Part shown: positions 1 to 5,760 of the stretch, piece after piece
How positions within the stretch are numbered: position 1 is the first letter of the stretch
How the letters are laid out: each line of letters opens with the position of its first letter
Source: an uncultured Alphaproteobacteria bacterium
GTDB taxonomy: Bacteria; Pseudomonadota; Alphaproteobacteria; Rickettsiales; UBA1997
Assembly (NCBI GenBank): GCA_903927415.1
Contig: CAIYMZ010000095.1
Location: 1-10,198 of the forward strand
Direction of reading: 5' to 3'
Length of the DNA: 10,198 bases
Made by a program: the position numbers and the translations under genes
The notes under the pieces: model-generated
Seen by the model: the letters and a program-made list of their open reading frames with translations, nothing else
Databases searched by the model: none
What the model was told of the DNA's origin: nothing

Positions 1-17
1 GGCTGTAGACTTAAGCC

Positions 18-106
18 AAACTCACACCCCTCCCCGAGTCAAACAGGCCAAACTCCGTTTGGCTGTTTTCCTCGACCCTCCCTCAAGGGGAGGGTGATTA
101 GACTGA
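18..106 (+). repeat. Palindromic interspersed repeat, family 1, copy A
   Basis: This non-coding stretch before iscS has three parts. A left block contains CCCCTCCCCGAGTC. A middle hairpin has arms AAACAGGCCAAAC and GTTTGGCTGTTT with one bulged base. A right block at about 71-106 contains ACCCTCCCTCAAGGGGAG, itself an 8-bp stem at 75-95, and ends in GATTAGACTGAG. The same left-hairpin-right order recurs twice inside hscA (4463-4630), which makes it an interspersed repeat and not a gene-specific leader. No transposase or target duplication is seen. It lies directly upstream of iscS, so it could form a hairpin in the iscS leader RNA; that is inference. I see no clear promoter or IscR-type site in bases 1-121, and iscR, if present, is outside the window. 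Confidence 0.8.
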
Positions 107-121
107 GAAAAAAAATAAATT

Positions 122-1336
122 ATGACCATCAATCTTCCCCTCTACCTCGACTACCAAGCCACGACCCCAATGGATCCGCGCGTGATTACCGCCGTCACTG
201 ACTGCATGAAAAATGATTTTGGCAATCCGCATTCACGCACGCACAGCTTGGGTTGGAGGGCGGAAGAGCTCGTCGAAATTGCACGCAAACAAGTGGCGGA
301 TTTAATCAATGCCGACCCGAAAGAAATCTTTTTTACCTCGGGCGCTACAGAGTCGAACAACATTGCCGTTAAAGGCGTGGCGCGGTTTTATGGCGCGCAA
401 AAAAATCACGTAATCACAGTCGCAACTGAGCACAAATGCGTAATCAATTCAGCGCGCGACTTAGAACAAGAGGGCTTCAACGTCACATTCCTCCCCGTCC
501 AAAAAAACGGATTAATCGACCTCAATCAACTCGAAGCTGCAATCACCGACAAAACTTGTTTGGTCTCCGTAATGGCCGTCAATAACGAGATTGGGGTCAT
601 TCAACCACTCGCCGAAATCGGAAAAATTTGCCGCAAAAAAGGCGCGTTTTTTCACACAGACGCGGCGCAAGCATTCGGAAAAATTCCGCTCGACGTTGAA
701 AAAATGAATGTCGATTTAATGAGCATCTCCGGCCACAAAATTTACGGCCCCAAGGGAATCGGCGCGATTTACATTCGTCGCAAACCGCGTGTCCGCATTA
801 AACCAATTTTTTCCGGCGGCGGACAAGAGCGGGGAATCCGCTCTGGCACAGTGCCAACGCCACTCGCCGTCGGACTCGGCCTCGCTGCAAAAATCGCCAA
901 AAACGAAATGGAAAAAGATTTCGCCCACATTTCTAGGCTCAGCAAAAAACTTTCTGACGGCGTGATGAAGTCAACGCACATCTACCTCAATGGCGACAAA
1001 GAAAATCGCTGGCCGGGAAATTTAAATTTCTCCTTCGCCGGAATCGAAGGCGAATCGATGATCATGGCGATCAAGGATTTAGCGGTGTCGAGCGGCTCGG
1101 CCTGCACTTCTTCGAGCCTCGAGCCGTCTTACGTTTTGCACTCACTCGGCGTCGAAGACGAACTCGCCCACACCTCCATCCGCTTCGGCATCGGCCGCTT
1201 CACCACAGACGAAGAAATCGATTTCGCAATTAATCTACTCAACCAAAAAATCGACAAACTCCGCGCCCTCAGCCCGCTCTGGGAGATGATGCAGGATGGT
1301 GTCGACATCAAATCGATTAACTGGAAATCGCACTAA
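122..1336 (+). CDS. iscS: Cysteine desulfurase IscS
   Basis: This is a pyridoxal-phosphate enzyme that converts L-cysteine to L-alanine and passes the sulfur, as a persulfide, to IscU and other acceptors in the cytoplasm. The product has 404 residues, the same length as E. coli IscS as I remember it. The PLP-binding lysine is K206 in SGHKIYGP, the catalytic cysteine is C328 in SSGSACTSSS, and the cofactor-contact motifs TSGATESNN (72-80), ATEHK (101-105) and HTDAAQ (178-183) are intact. The C-terminus is full length, as expected for the IscU-docking region. The ATG at 122 follows an A-rich run with no Shine-Dalgarno sequence and gives the family's usual N-terminus (LPLYLDYQATTP). It is the first isc gene here; dinD follows 20 nt after the stop. 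Third codon positions are rich in C and A and poor in G. Confidence 0.97.
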   Translation: MTINLPLYLDYQATTPMDPRVITAVTDCMKNDFGNPHSRTHSLGWRAEELVEIARKQVADLINADPKEIFFTSGATESNNIAVKGVARFYGAQKNHVITVATEHKCVINSARDLEQEGFNVTFLPVQKNGLIDLNQLEAAITDKTCLVSVMAVNNEIGVIQPLAEIGKICRKKGAFFHTDAAQAFGKIPLDVEKMNVDLMSISGHKIYGPKGIGAIYIRRKPRVRIKPIFSGGGQERGIRSGTVPTPLAVGLGLAAKIAKNEMEKDFAHISRLSKKLSDGVMKSTHIYLNGDKENRWPGNLNFSFAGIEGESMIMAIKDLAVSSGSACTSSSLEPSYVLHSLGVEDELAHTSIRFGIGRFTTDEEIDFAINLLNQKIDKLRALSPLWEMMQDGVDIKSINWKSH

Positions 1337-1356
1337 CCAACCAAAAAACCAAACCT

Positions 1357-2205
1357 ATGAAAAAAGAAGACGTGAAAAAATTTACCGAATTATTCGACGA
1401 AATCAGGCAAGAGACCAGTGACGGAACGGAGTTTTGGTATGCGAGAGAGCTGCAAAAACTTTTGGGCTACGAGCATTGGCGAAATTTTTCGGCAGTAATT
1501 GCAAAAGCAAAGCAAGCCTGTGAAGCCGCGAAAATACTACCATCCGACCATTTTGTCGACGTCGACAAAATGGTCTCTATAGGCTCAAACACTGAACGCA
1601 GCGTCAATGATATTATGCTAAGCCGCTATGCTGGCTATCTCGTGGCTCAAAATGGTGACTCAAAAAAAGAAGAAATCGCTTTTGCCCAAACTTATTTTGC
1701 GATTCAAACGTGCAAACAAGAACTGCTCGAAGAAAGACTAGCACTACAAGAAAGAATCGCGGCACAAAAAGAATCGACAAAAACCGAAAAAGAACTTTCG
1801 GGAATTTTATACGAGCGAGGCGTTGATGACAAAGGCTTCGCACGCATCCGCGCTAAAGGCGACACTGCACTTTTCGGTGGCTTCGGCACTAACGAAATGA
1901 AAGCAAGACTTGGCGTTCCAAATCCAAGAGCACTGGCAGATTTTCTTCCGACAATCACAATCAAGGCTAAAGACTTCGCCGCTGAAATCACCAATTTTAA
2001 CGTCAAAAAATCCGACCTAAATGGTGAAATAAAAATCACCGGCGAACATGTAAAAAGTAATCGCGAAGTCAGAGAAACTCTACTTCGCAGCGGCATTCAT
2101 CCGGAAAAATTACCGGCAGAAAAAGACATCAAAAAGCTCGAAAGAAAAGTGAATTCTGAAAATAAAAAACTCAGCAAAAGCAGAATTAAAAAATTAAATA
2201 AATAG
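1357..2205 (+). CDS. dinD: DinD-family DNA-damage-inducible protein, inside the isc operon
   Basis: The 282-residue product matches what I remember of E. coli DinD (274 residues) along the N-terminal two-thirds. Shared blocks are ARELQKLLGYEHWRNF (about 28-43), a KAKQACE stretch, DHFVDVDKMVSIGSN (64-78), LSRYAGYLVAQNGD (about 88-101) and QTYFAIQTCKQEL (about 110-122). The N-terminal part is of the Bro-N/DinD type. A charged helical segment follows (about 120-150), and the lysine-rich C-terminus probably binds nucleic acid or is disordered. E. coli DinD is LexA-controlled and antagonises RecA filaments; whether this one does is unknown. It lies 20 nt after iscS and 4 nt before iscU, so it is probably co-transcribed. 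I see no LexA-like box upstream and no Shine-Dalgarno sequence. Codon use is richer in A than iscS, which is compatible with later insertion. A perfect 30-bp palindrome lies inside it. Confidence 0.9.
   Translation: MKKEDVKKFTELFDEIRQETSDGTEFWYARELQKLLGYEHWRNFSAVIAKAKQACEAAKILPSDHFVDVDKMVSIGSNTERSVNDIMLSRYAGYLVAQNGDSKKEEIAFAQTYFAIQTCKQELLEERLALQERIAAQKESTKTEKELSGILYERGVDDKGFARIRAKGDTALFGGFGTNEMKARLGVPNPRALADFLPTITIKAKDFAAEITNFNVKKSDLNGEIKITGEHVKSNREVRETLLRSGIHPEKLPAEKDIKKLERKVNSENKKLSKSRIKKLNK
1546..1575. repeat. Perfect 30-bp palindrome inside dinD
   Basis: The arm GACCATTTTGTCGAC (1546-1560) is followed at once by its exact reverse complement (1561-1575), with no spacer and no mismatch. 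The symmetry stops at the next base on each side. It encodes residues 64-74 of the DinD-like protein, a segment that aligns without a gap to E. coli DinD, so it is not an inserted element. It could form a strong mRNA hairpin or be a symmetric protein-binding site. Neither role is shown. Confidence 0.85.
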
Positions 2206-2209
2206 CAAT

Positions 2210-2593
2210 ATGGCCTACTCCCAAAAGCTCCTCGACCATTACGAAAATCCGCAAAATGTTGGATCATTCGACAAAACAGAAAAAAATATCGGCACCGGCC
2301 TAGTCGGTGCGCCCGCTTGCGGCGATGTCATGAAATTGCAAATTAAAGTTTCTGATGGTGGCGTGATTGAGGATGCACGCTTTAAAACCTTTGGGTGTGG
2401 CAGTGCGATCGCCTCCAGCTCCCTTGCCACCGAATGGATTAAAGGCCAAAAAATCGACGAGGCGGCGAAAATTACTAACTCTCAAATCGCGCAGGAACTC
2501 TCACTGCCGCCGGTAAAAATTCACTGCTCGGTGCTTGCGGAAGAGGCAATCAAGGCCGCGATTGAGGATTACAAAAAAAATAAAAATTCTTAA
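2210..2593 (+). CDS. iscU: Iron-sulfur cluster assembly scaffold IscU
   Basis: IscU is the scaffold on which 2Fe-2S clusters are built from IscS-derived sulfur before HscA/HscB-assisted transfer. The 127-residue product is about the normal length. All cluster ligands are visible: C37 and D39 in PACGD, C63 in FGCGSAIASSS, H105 and C106. The HscA-recognition motif LPPVK is at residues 99-103, just before KIHC. The N-terminus (MAYSQKLLDHYENPQNVGSF) is canonical. The ATG is 4 nt after the dinD stop and has no Shine-Dalgarno sequence, so translation may depend on ribosomes finishing dinD. That is inferred from spacing alone. A 169-nt gap full of repeats separates it from iscA. Confidence 0.97.
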   Translation: MAYSQKLLDHYENPQNVGSFDKTEKNIGTGLVGAPACGDVMKLQIKVSDGGVIEDARFKTFGCGSAIASSSLATEWIKGQKIDEAAKITNSQIAQELSLPPVKIHCSVLAEEAIKAAIEDYKKNKNS

Positions 2594-2600
2594 ATTTCTG

Positions 2601-2746
2601 GACCCCGCAACAAGTGCGGGGTGACAAGTTTAGAGTAAGACGAGGTGACAAGTTTAGAGTAAGACGAGGTGACAAGTTTAGAGTAAGAATTTAAGACTTT
2701 ATCACCTCACACTCCAAACTTGTCACCCCGCACTTGTTGCGGGGTC
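2601..2746. repeat. Inverted pair of family-2 palindromic repeats
   Basis: The 31-base arm at 2601-2631 (starting GACCCCGCAACAAGTGCGGG) is repeated exactly in inverted orientation at 2716-2746. Each arm also contains a small hairpin of its own, ACCCCGCA-ACAAG-TGCGGGGT. The middle holds 24-base tandem repeats and an AT-rich stretch. It fills most of the iscU-iscA gap (2594-2762). The same small hairpin occurs alone between hscB and hscA (3705-3731). There is no T-run after the stem, so it does not look like a rho-independent terminator. A processing or stabilising role within the isc mRNA is possible but unproven. Confidence 0.9.
2621..2688 (+). repeat. 24-bp tandem repeat, 2.8 copies
   Basis: The unit GTGACAAGTTTAGAGTAAGA plus CGAG starts at 2621, 2645 and 2669. 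The first two copies are full length and identical; the third is identical for 20 bases and then diverges. The unit begins inside the left arm of the inverted repeat at 2601-2746, so it probably arose by slippage at the edge of that element. The region is non-coding, and the copy number may vary between strains. Confidence 0.92.
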
Positions 2747-2762
2747 TAGCATTTTCAAAACA

Positions 2763-3131
2763 ATGACTCTTTTCAATTTTACCAACCCAATCGTCAATTA
2801 CCTAACCATCACCGACAAGGCTTTGGCGGAAATAAAAGAGATGCTTACCGCACGAAAAGAACCCTGCGAAGGAATCAAAGTTAGCGTGCGAACCCGCGGC
2901 TGCTCTGGCATGAGCTACACAATCGAATACGCCGTGAAGGAAAAAAATATTTCCAAATTCGACGACGTCGTGATGCGTGACGGCGTGACAGTTTTCATCG
3001 ATCCCAAGGCTTCGATGTTTTTAATCGGCAGCGAAATGATTTACAAAACTGACGATTTAACTTCTGGCTTCGACTTCGTGAACCCAAATGAGAAGGGGCG
3101 CTGCGGCTGTGGGGAATCGTTTAAAGTATGA
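2763..3131 (+). CDS. iscA: A-type iron-sulfur carrier IscA
   Basis: This is a small cytoplasmic carrier that takes part in delivering or building Fe-S clusters on target proteins. The three conserved cysteines of the HesB/IscA family are present: C47 in RTRGCSGMSY, and C114 and C116 in GRCGCGESF at the C-terminus. The 122-residue product is about 15 residues longer than E. coli IscA, mostly at the N-terminus before LTITDKALAEI. This start, the only ATG before that motif, has no Shine-Dalgarno sequence. Its place between iscU and hscB supports iscA over the paralogues erpA and sufA. The next gene follows after an 87-nt gap holding a GC-rich palindrome. Confidence 0.95.
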   Translation: MTLFNFTNPIVNYLTITDKALAEIKEMLTARKEPCEGIKVSVRTRGCSGMSYTIEYAVKEKNISKFDDVVMRDGVTVFIDPKASMFLIGSEMIYKTDDLTSGFDFVNPNEKGRCGCGESFKV

Positions 3132-3146
3132 CCAACCCCCCCCCAT

Positions 3147-3163
3147 CCCCCTTAATAAGGGGG
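3147..3163. repeat. GC-rich palindrome between iscA and hscB
   Basis: CCCCCTTA and TAAGGGGG face each other around one central A, with extra C-runs upstream (3135-3144). The element lies 15 nt after the iscA stop. The remainder of the gap, to 3218, shows no gene and no Shine-Dalgarno sequence for hscB. The sequence resembles the other dispersed palindromes here but matches none of them in detail. No T-run follows, so it is not a convincing terminator. Confidence 0.6.
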
Positions 3164-3218
3164 AGGTCACGCTAACGCGATGACGAGTGCCACGAAGTAA
3201 CATTTTACTCCCCAAAAA

Positions 3219-3701
3219 ATGAAAAATTTTTTCGAATTATTTTCTATTCCTGTTGATTTTTTTGTTGACCAAACCGCGCTCGAAAAAAAATATTTGGAAT
3301 TTCAGAACCAGTTTCACCCAGATATTTCAAGCTCTGGTGACATTTCTCTCTCGATTGAAATTAACGCGGCTTACAAAATTTTGTCCGACGATTTTGCGCG
3401 CGCTTGTTACATTTTGAAACTAAATGGCGTAGATATTCAAAATGATGAGAAGGCGGTGAAGGTTGATGTGGCAACGCTTGAGCGTGTGCTTGCGTTGCAG
3501 GAAAAAATCGCGGAAATGGTGGATAAAAATGAAATGGATGAGCTGCGCGTGAAGTTAAATTCTGAAATTAAATTTTTGATTGCGGCGGCAGTGAAATGTT
3601 TTGGCAGCAGTGAAATTCAGCTCGCAGCACAGTTTTTGGTGAAGGCGAAATATTTAAAAAAATCGACGGAAGATTTAAAAATTCGGAAACGGAAATTGTA
3701 A
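3219..3701 (+). CDS. hscB: Fe-S assembly co-chaperone HscB
   Basis: HscB is the J-protein that brings IscU to the Hsp70 HscA and stimulates its ATPase. The product has 160 residues, close to the 171 of E. coli HscB. The J-domain is at about 1-70 with the diagnostic HPD at residues 33-35 (NQFHPD), followed by INAAYKILSDDFARACYIL, typical of HscB. The C-terminal half (about 80-150) is helical, as expected for the three-helix IscU-binding bundle. The last residues are strongly basic (KIRKRKL). There is no Shine-Dalgarno sequence; the ATG at 3219 gives the expected family N-terminus (FFELFSIP). Codon third positions in the second half are rich in G, unlike iscS. Confidence 0.93.
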   Translation: MKNFFELFSIPVDFFVDQTALEKKYLEFQNQFHPDISSSGDISLSIEINAAYKILSDDFARACYILKLNGVDIQNDEKAVKVDVATLERVLALQEKIAEMVDKNEMDELRVKLNSEIKFLIAAAVKCFGSSEIQLAAQFLVKAKYLKKSTEDLKIRKRKL

Positions 3702-3704
3702 ACA

Positions 3705-3731
3705 TGGACCCCGCAACAAGTGCGGGGTCCA
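3705..3731. repeat. Family-2 palindrome between hscB and hscA
   Basis: TGGACCCCGCA and TGCGGGGTCCA form an 11-bp perfect stem around the loop ACAAG, 3 nt after the hscB stop and 15 nt before the hscA ATG. The core is identical to the arms of the inverted repeat between iscU and iscA. No T-run follows, so read-through into hscA is likely. The hairpin could protect or mark an mRNA end; that is inference. Confidence 0.9.
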
Positions 3732-3746
3732 GAAAACTAAAAACAA

Positions 3747-5573
3747 ATGGCACTCCTACAAATCCAAGAACCAGGACAAAACCAATCAGATCGCGGTGCC
3801 GCAGAAGTCATCATCGGCATTGATTTAGGCACGACCAACTCGCTCGTCGCTGTCGTTGAAAATGAAAAAGTAAAATTTTTCGCTGATGAAACTGGAAAAG
3901 AAATTATCCCCTCTGTCGTAAAATATGGCGACAAAGAAATTCATTCAATCAAGCGGCTGATGGGACGAGACAAGGATCTGCGCGTTGATGTTGGCGACAG
4001 AAAAATCCGGCCGGAAGAAGTGGCGGCGGAAATTCTAAAAAAATTAAAAAAAATCGCCGAGAAAACCCTTCGACAAGCTCAGGGTGACGATGTGCAAATA
4101 CGGAAAGCTGTAATTACGGTTCCGGCTTATTTCGACGAAGCGGCAAAAAATGCCACGAAACTTGCGGCGAATTTGGCGGATTTGGAAGTTGTGCGGCTGG
4201 TCAACGAACCCACTGCTGCCGCACTTGCTTACGGGTTAGAAAATTCTTCGGAAGGGATTTATTGCGTTTACGATTTAGGTGGCGGGACGTTTGATGTGTC
4301 GATTTTGAAAATGCAGAAAGGGGTTTTTAAGGTGCTTGGGGTTGCGGGGGATAATCAGCTCGGTGGGGATGATTTTGATGAGGCGATTGTTGGGGAGTTG
4401 GGCGTGAGTCGTGAGGAGGCGCGGAGGATTAAGGAGGAGTTGTCGAAACAAAATTCAGTGCCAATCACCCTCCCCTTGAGGGAGGGTCGAGGAGCGAAGC
4501 GACTCGGGGAGGGGTCGAGTTCGACTCAAGTCTCATCGCAAACTCAACCCCTCCCCGGATCAGGCGCCAGCGCTACCGCGCTAGTCGCCTTCTCCGACCC
4601 TCCCTCAAGGGGAGGGTTATTAGACCGAGGAGCATTCGAAAACCTAATCTCCCTAAAACTCGAAAAAACTTTCACCCTCACTCGCAATTTACTCGACGAC
4701 CTAGACCTGCAAACCAGCGCCATTAAAGGCGTCATCCTCGTTGGTGGTTCAACGCGAATTCCTCTCGTCCGCCGAAAACTCGCAGAAATTTTTGGCGAGA
4801 AAAAAATTCTCGACCACATCGACCCCGACCGCATCGTCGCTGCTGGCGCGGCTTGGCAGGCTTACAATCTCAGTGGACACGGGGGAAATCTTTTGCTCGA
4901 CGTCACCGCGCTTTCACTCGGAATCGAAATGATGGGCGGGATTGTCGACAAAATTATTCCGCGCCACGCAACAATCCCAACGGCTTACAGCAAAGAATTC
5001 ACGACTTACGCCGACAATCAAACCGGAATGAAATTCCACGTCCTGCAAGGCGAGCGCGAACTTGCCAGAGACTGCCGCTCCCTCGCCAATTTCGAAATAA
5101 AAAATATCCCGCCGATGAAAGCAGGAATGGCACGGGTTGCAGTCACTTTCAAAATTGACGCCGACGGATTACTCACAGTCACCGCTGAAGAAAAATTCAC
5201 AAAAACAAAACAAGAAATCGAGGTACGCCCTACTCACTCTTTAGGCGAGGATGAGGTGAAAAAAATGTTGCTCGATTCACTAAAAAATTCTGGGGCCGAC
5301 ATTGAAAAACGTCTGCTCATCGAAGCCGCGACAGAAGCGGCTCAAGACGTGGTGATCATTAAAAAAGATTTGGAGAATTTTACTGGCGCAGAAAAAAATT
5401 TAATCGCTGAGAAATTAAAAAATTTGGAAAATGCAATTAAAGAAAAAACCTCGCGAGATGTGATTTTATTGGCTCAGCAGGAGTTGGGGAAAGCAGCGGA
5501 GAATCTGGTTTTGCAAAAAGTTAATGCGGTTTTGAAAGAAAAAATTGCGGGGAAAAAAGTGGATGAGGTTTAG
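3747..5573 (+). CDS. hscA: Hsp70-type Fe-S chaperone HscA, with two in-frame repeat insertions
   Basis: HscA is the specialised Hsp70 that binds LPPVK of IscU and drives cluster transfer using ATP. The product has 608 residues (616 in E. coli). The ATPase motifs are intact: IGIDLGTTNS (23-32), PAYFDEAAKNAT (126-137), VNEPTAAALAYG (152-163), VYDLGGGTFDVS (174-185) and ILVGGSTRIP (330-339). The substrate domain includes KEFTTYADNQTG, LQGERELARDCRSLANFEI and DADGLLTV. The C-terminus ends in VDEV as in E. coli. Two segments are foreign to the family: LRQAQGDD (108-115), and about residues 241-293, which is translated palindromic repeat DNA inside ATPase subdomain IIB, in the loop before FENLI. 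The frame stays open across both, so the gene is probably functional. There is no Shine-Dalgarno sequence. No fdx gene follows. Confidence 0.95.
   Translation: MALLQIQEPGQNQSDRGAAEVIIGIDLGTTNSLVAVVENEKVKFFADETGKEIIPSVVKYGDKEIHSIKRLMGRDKDLRVDVGDRKIRPEEVAAEILKKLKKIAEKTLRQAQGDDVQIRKAVITVPAYFDEAAKNATKLAANLADLEVVRLVNEPTAAALAYGLENSSEGIYCVYDLGGGTFDVSILKMQKGVFKVLGVAGDNQLGGDDFDEAIVGELGVSREEARRIKEELSKQNSVPITLPLREGRGAKRLGEGSSSTQVSSQTQPLPGSGASATALVAFSDPPSRGGLLDRGAFENLISLKLEKTFTLTRNLLDDLDLQTSAIKGVILVGGSTRIPLVRRKLAEIFGEKKILDHIDPDRIVAAGAAWQAYNLSGHGGNLLLDVTALSLGIEMMGGIVDKIIPRHATIPTAYSKEFTTYADNQTGMKFHVLQGERELARDCRSLANFEIKNIPPMKAGMARVAVTFKIDADGLLTVTAEEKFTKTKQEIEVRPTHSLGEDEVKKMLLDSLKNSGADIEKRLLIEAATEAAQDVVIIKKDLENFTGAEKNLIAEKLKNLENAIKEKTSRDVILLAQQELGKAAENLVLQKVNAVLKEKIAGKKVDEV
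4064..4088 (+). repeat. Short interspersed repeat in frame in hscA
   Basis: ACCCTTCGACAAGCTCAGGG followed by TGAC is a short palindromic sequence (ends ACCCT/AGGGT) that I recognise as a dispersed repeat in many bacterial genomes. Here it is translated as LRQAQGD, just before the conserved KAVITVPAYFDE segment, where E. coli HscA is about seven residues shorter. It is probably a small in-frame insertion in a surface turn of the ATPase domain. Confidence 0.6.
4463..4630. repeat. Inverted pair of family-1 palindromic repeats inserted in hscA
   Basis: Two family-1 copies face each other. Copy C (about 4463-4520) is on the - strand, and copy B (about 4540-4630) is on the + strand. Both carry the ACCCTCCCTCAAGGGGAG block found upstream of iscS, at the outer ends, so the pair could fold into one long hairpin. 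Copy B's middle hairpin has arms AGGCGCCAGCGC and GCGCTAGTCGCCT. The corresponding hairpin upstream of iscS has a different sequence but also pairs. The element is translated without a stop as about residues 241-293 of HscA. Its edges are approximate because no uninterrupted homologue is at hand. Confidence 0.85.
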
Positions 5574-5587
5574 TAATGTGTTGGACA

Positions 5588-5750
5588 GAGCTATACCAAA
5601 ACTGATTCAAGATACCGATCTTAAGTTCCGTCATTGCGAGCGCTAGCGAAGCAATCCAGATGCTCTGAATACATGGATTGCTTCGCTAACGCTCGCAATG
5701 ACGAACTCAAAAAATGAGTTCGGTTTCTTCAACTTGAATGGGTATAACTC
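5588..5750. repeat. Long palindromic repeat between converging genes
   Basis: The core is an inverted repeat of 30-base arms, 5629-5658 (CGTCATTGCGAGCGCTAGCG and on) and 5674-5703, with one mismatch and a 15-base loop. Weaker outer arms extend it: GAGCTATACC with ATTCAAG (5588-5611) against CTTGAATGGGTATAACTC (5733-5750). The CGTCATTGCGAG...GAAGCAATCCA type is a common dispersed palindrome in several proteobacterial genomes, as I remember. It fills the 187-nt space between the converging hscA and the 145-codon gene. A long stem here could end transcription from both sides, but no clear T-run follows. I see no gene in this stretch. Confidence 0.88.
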
Positions 5751-5760
5751 CGTTCACAGA

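Noticed and set aside
1..121. IscR-type operator or sigma-70 promoter for iscS
   Set aside because: No recognisable operator or well-spaced -35/-10 pair is visible; most of the stretch is a dispersed repeat. The real promoter may lie left of the window.
1546..1575. LexA/SOS box for dinD
   Set aside because: The palindrome lies about 190 bases inside the gene and does not have the CTG...CAG layout of a LexA site.
2601..2746. CRISPR-like array suggested by spaced repeats between iscU and iscA
   Set aside because: The 24-base units are directly adjacent without spacers, and the outer repeats are inverted, not direct. No cas gene is near.
4544..4834. Open frame of 96 codons on the - strand across the HscA insert
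   Set aside because: It lies opposite conserved HscA motifs and half of it is repeat DNA, so it is a shadow frame.
5703..5721. Possible terminator: GAACTCA and TGAGTTC around AAAAA after hscA
   Set aside because: The stem is only 7 bp and AT-rich, and the following bases (GGTTTCTTC) are not a convincing T-run. It may be part of the larger repeat.
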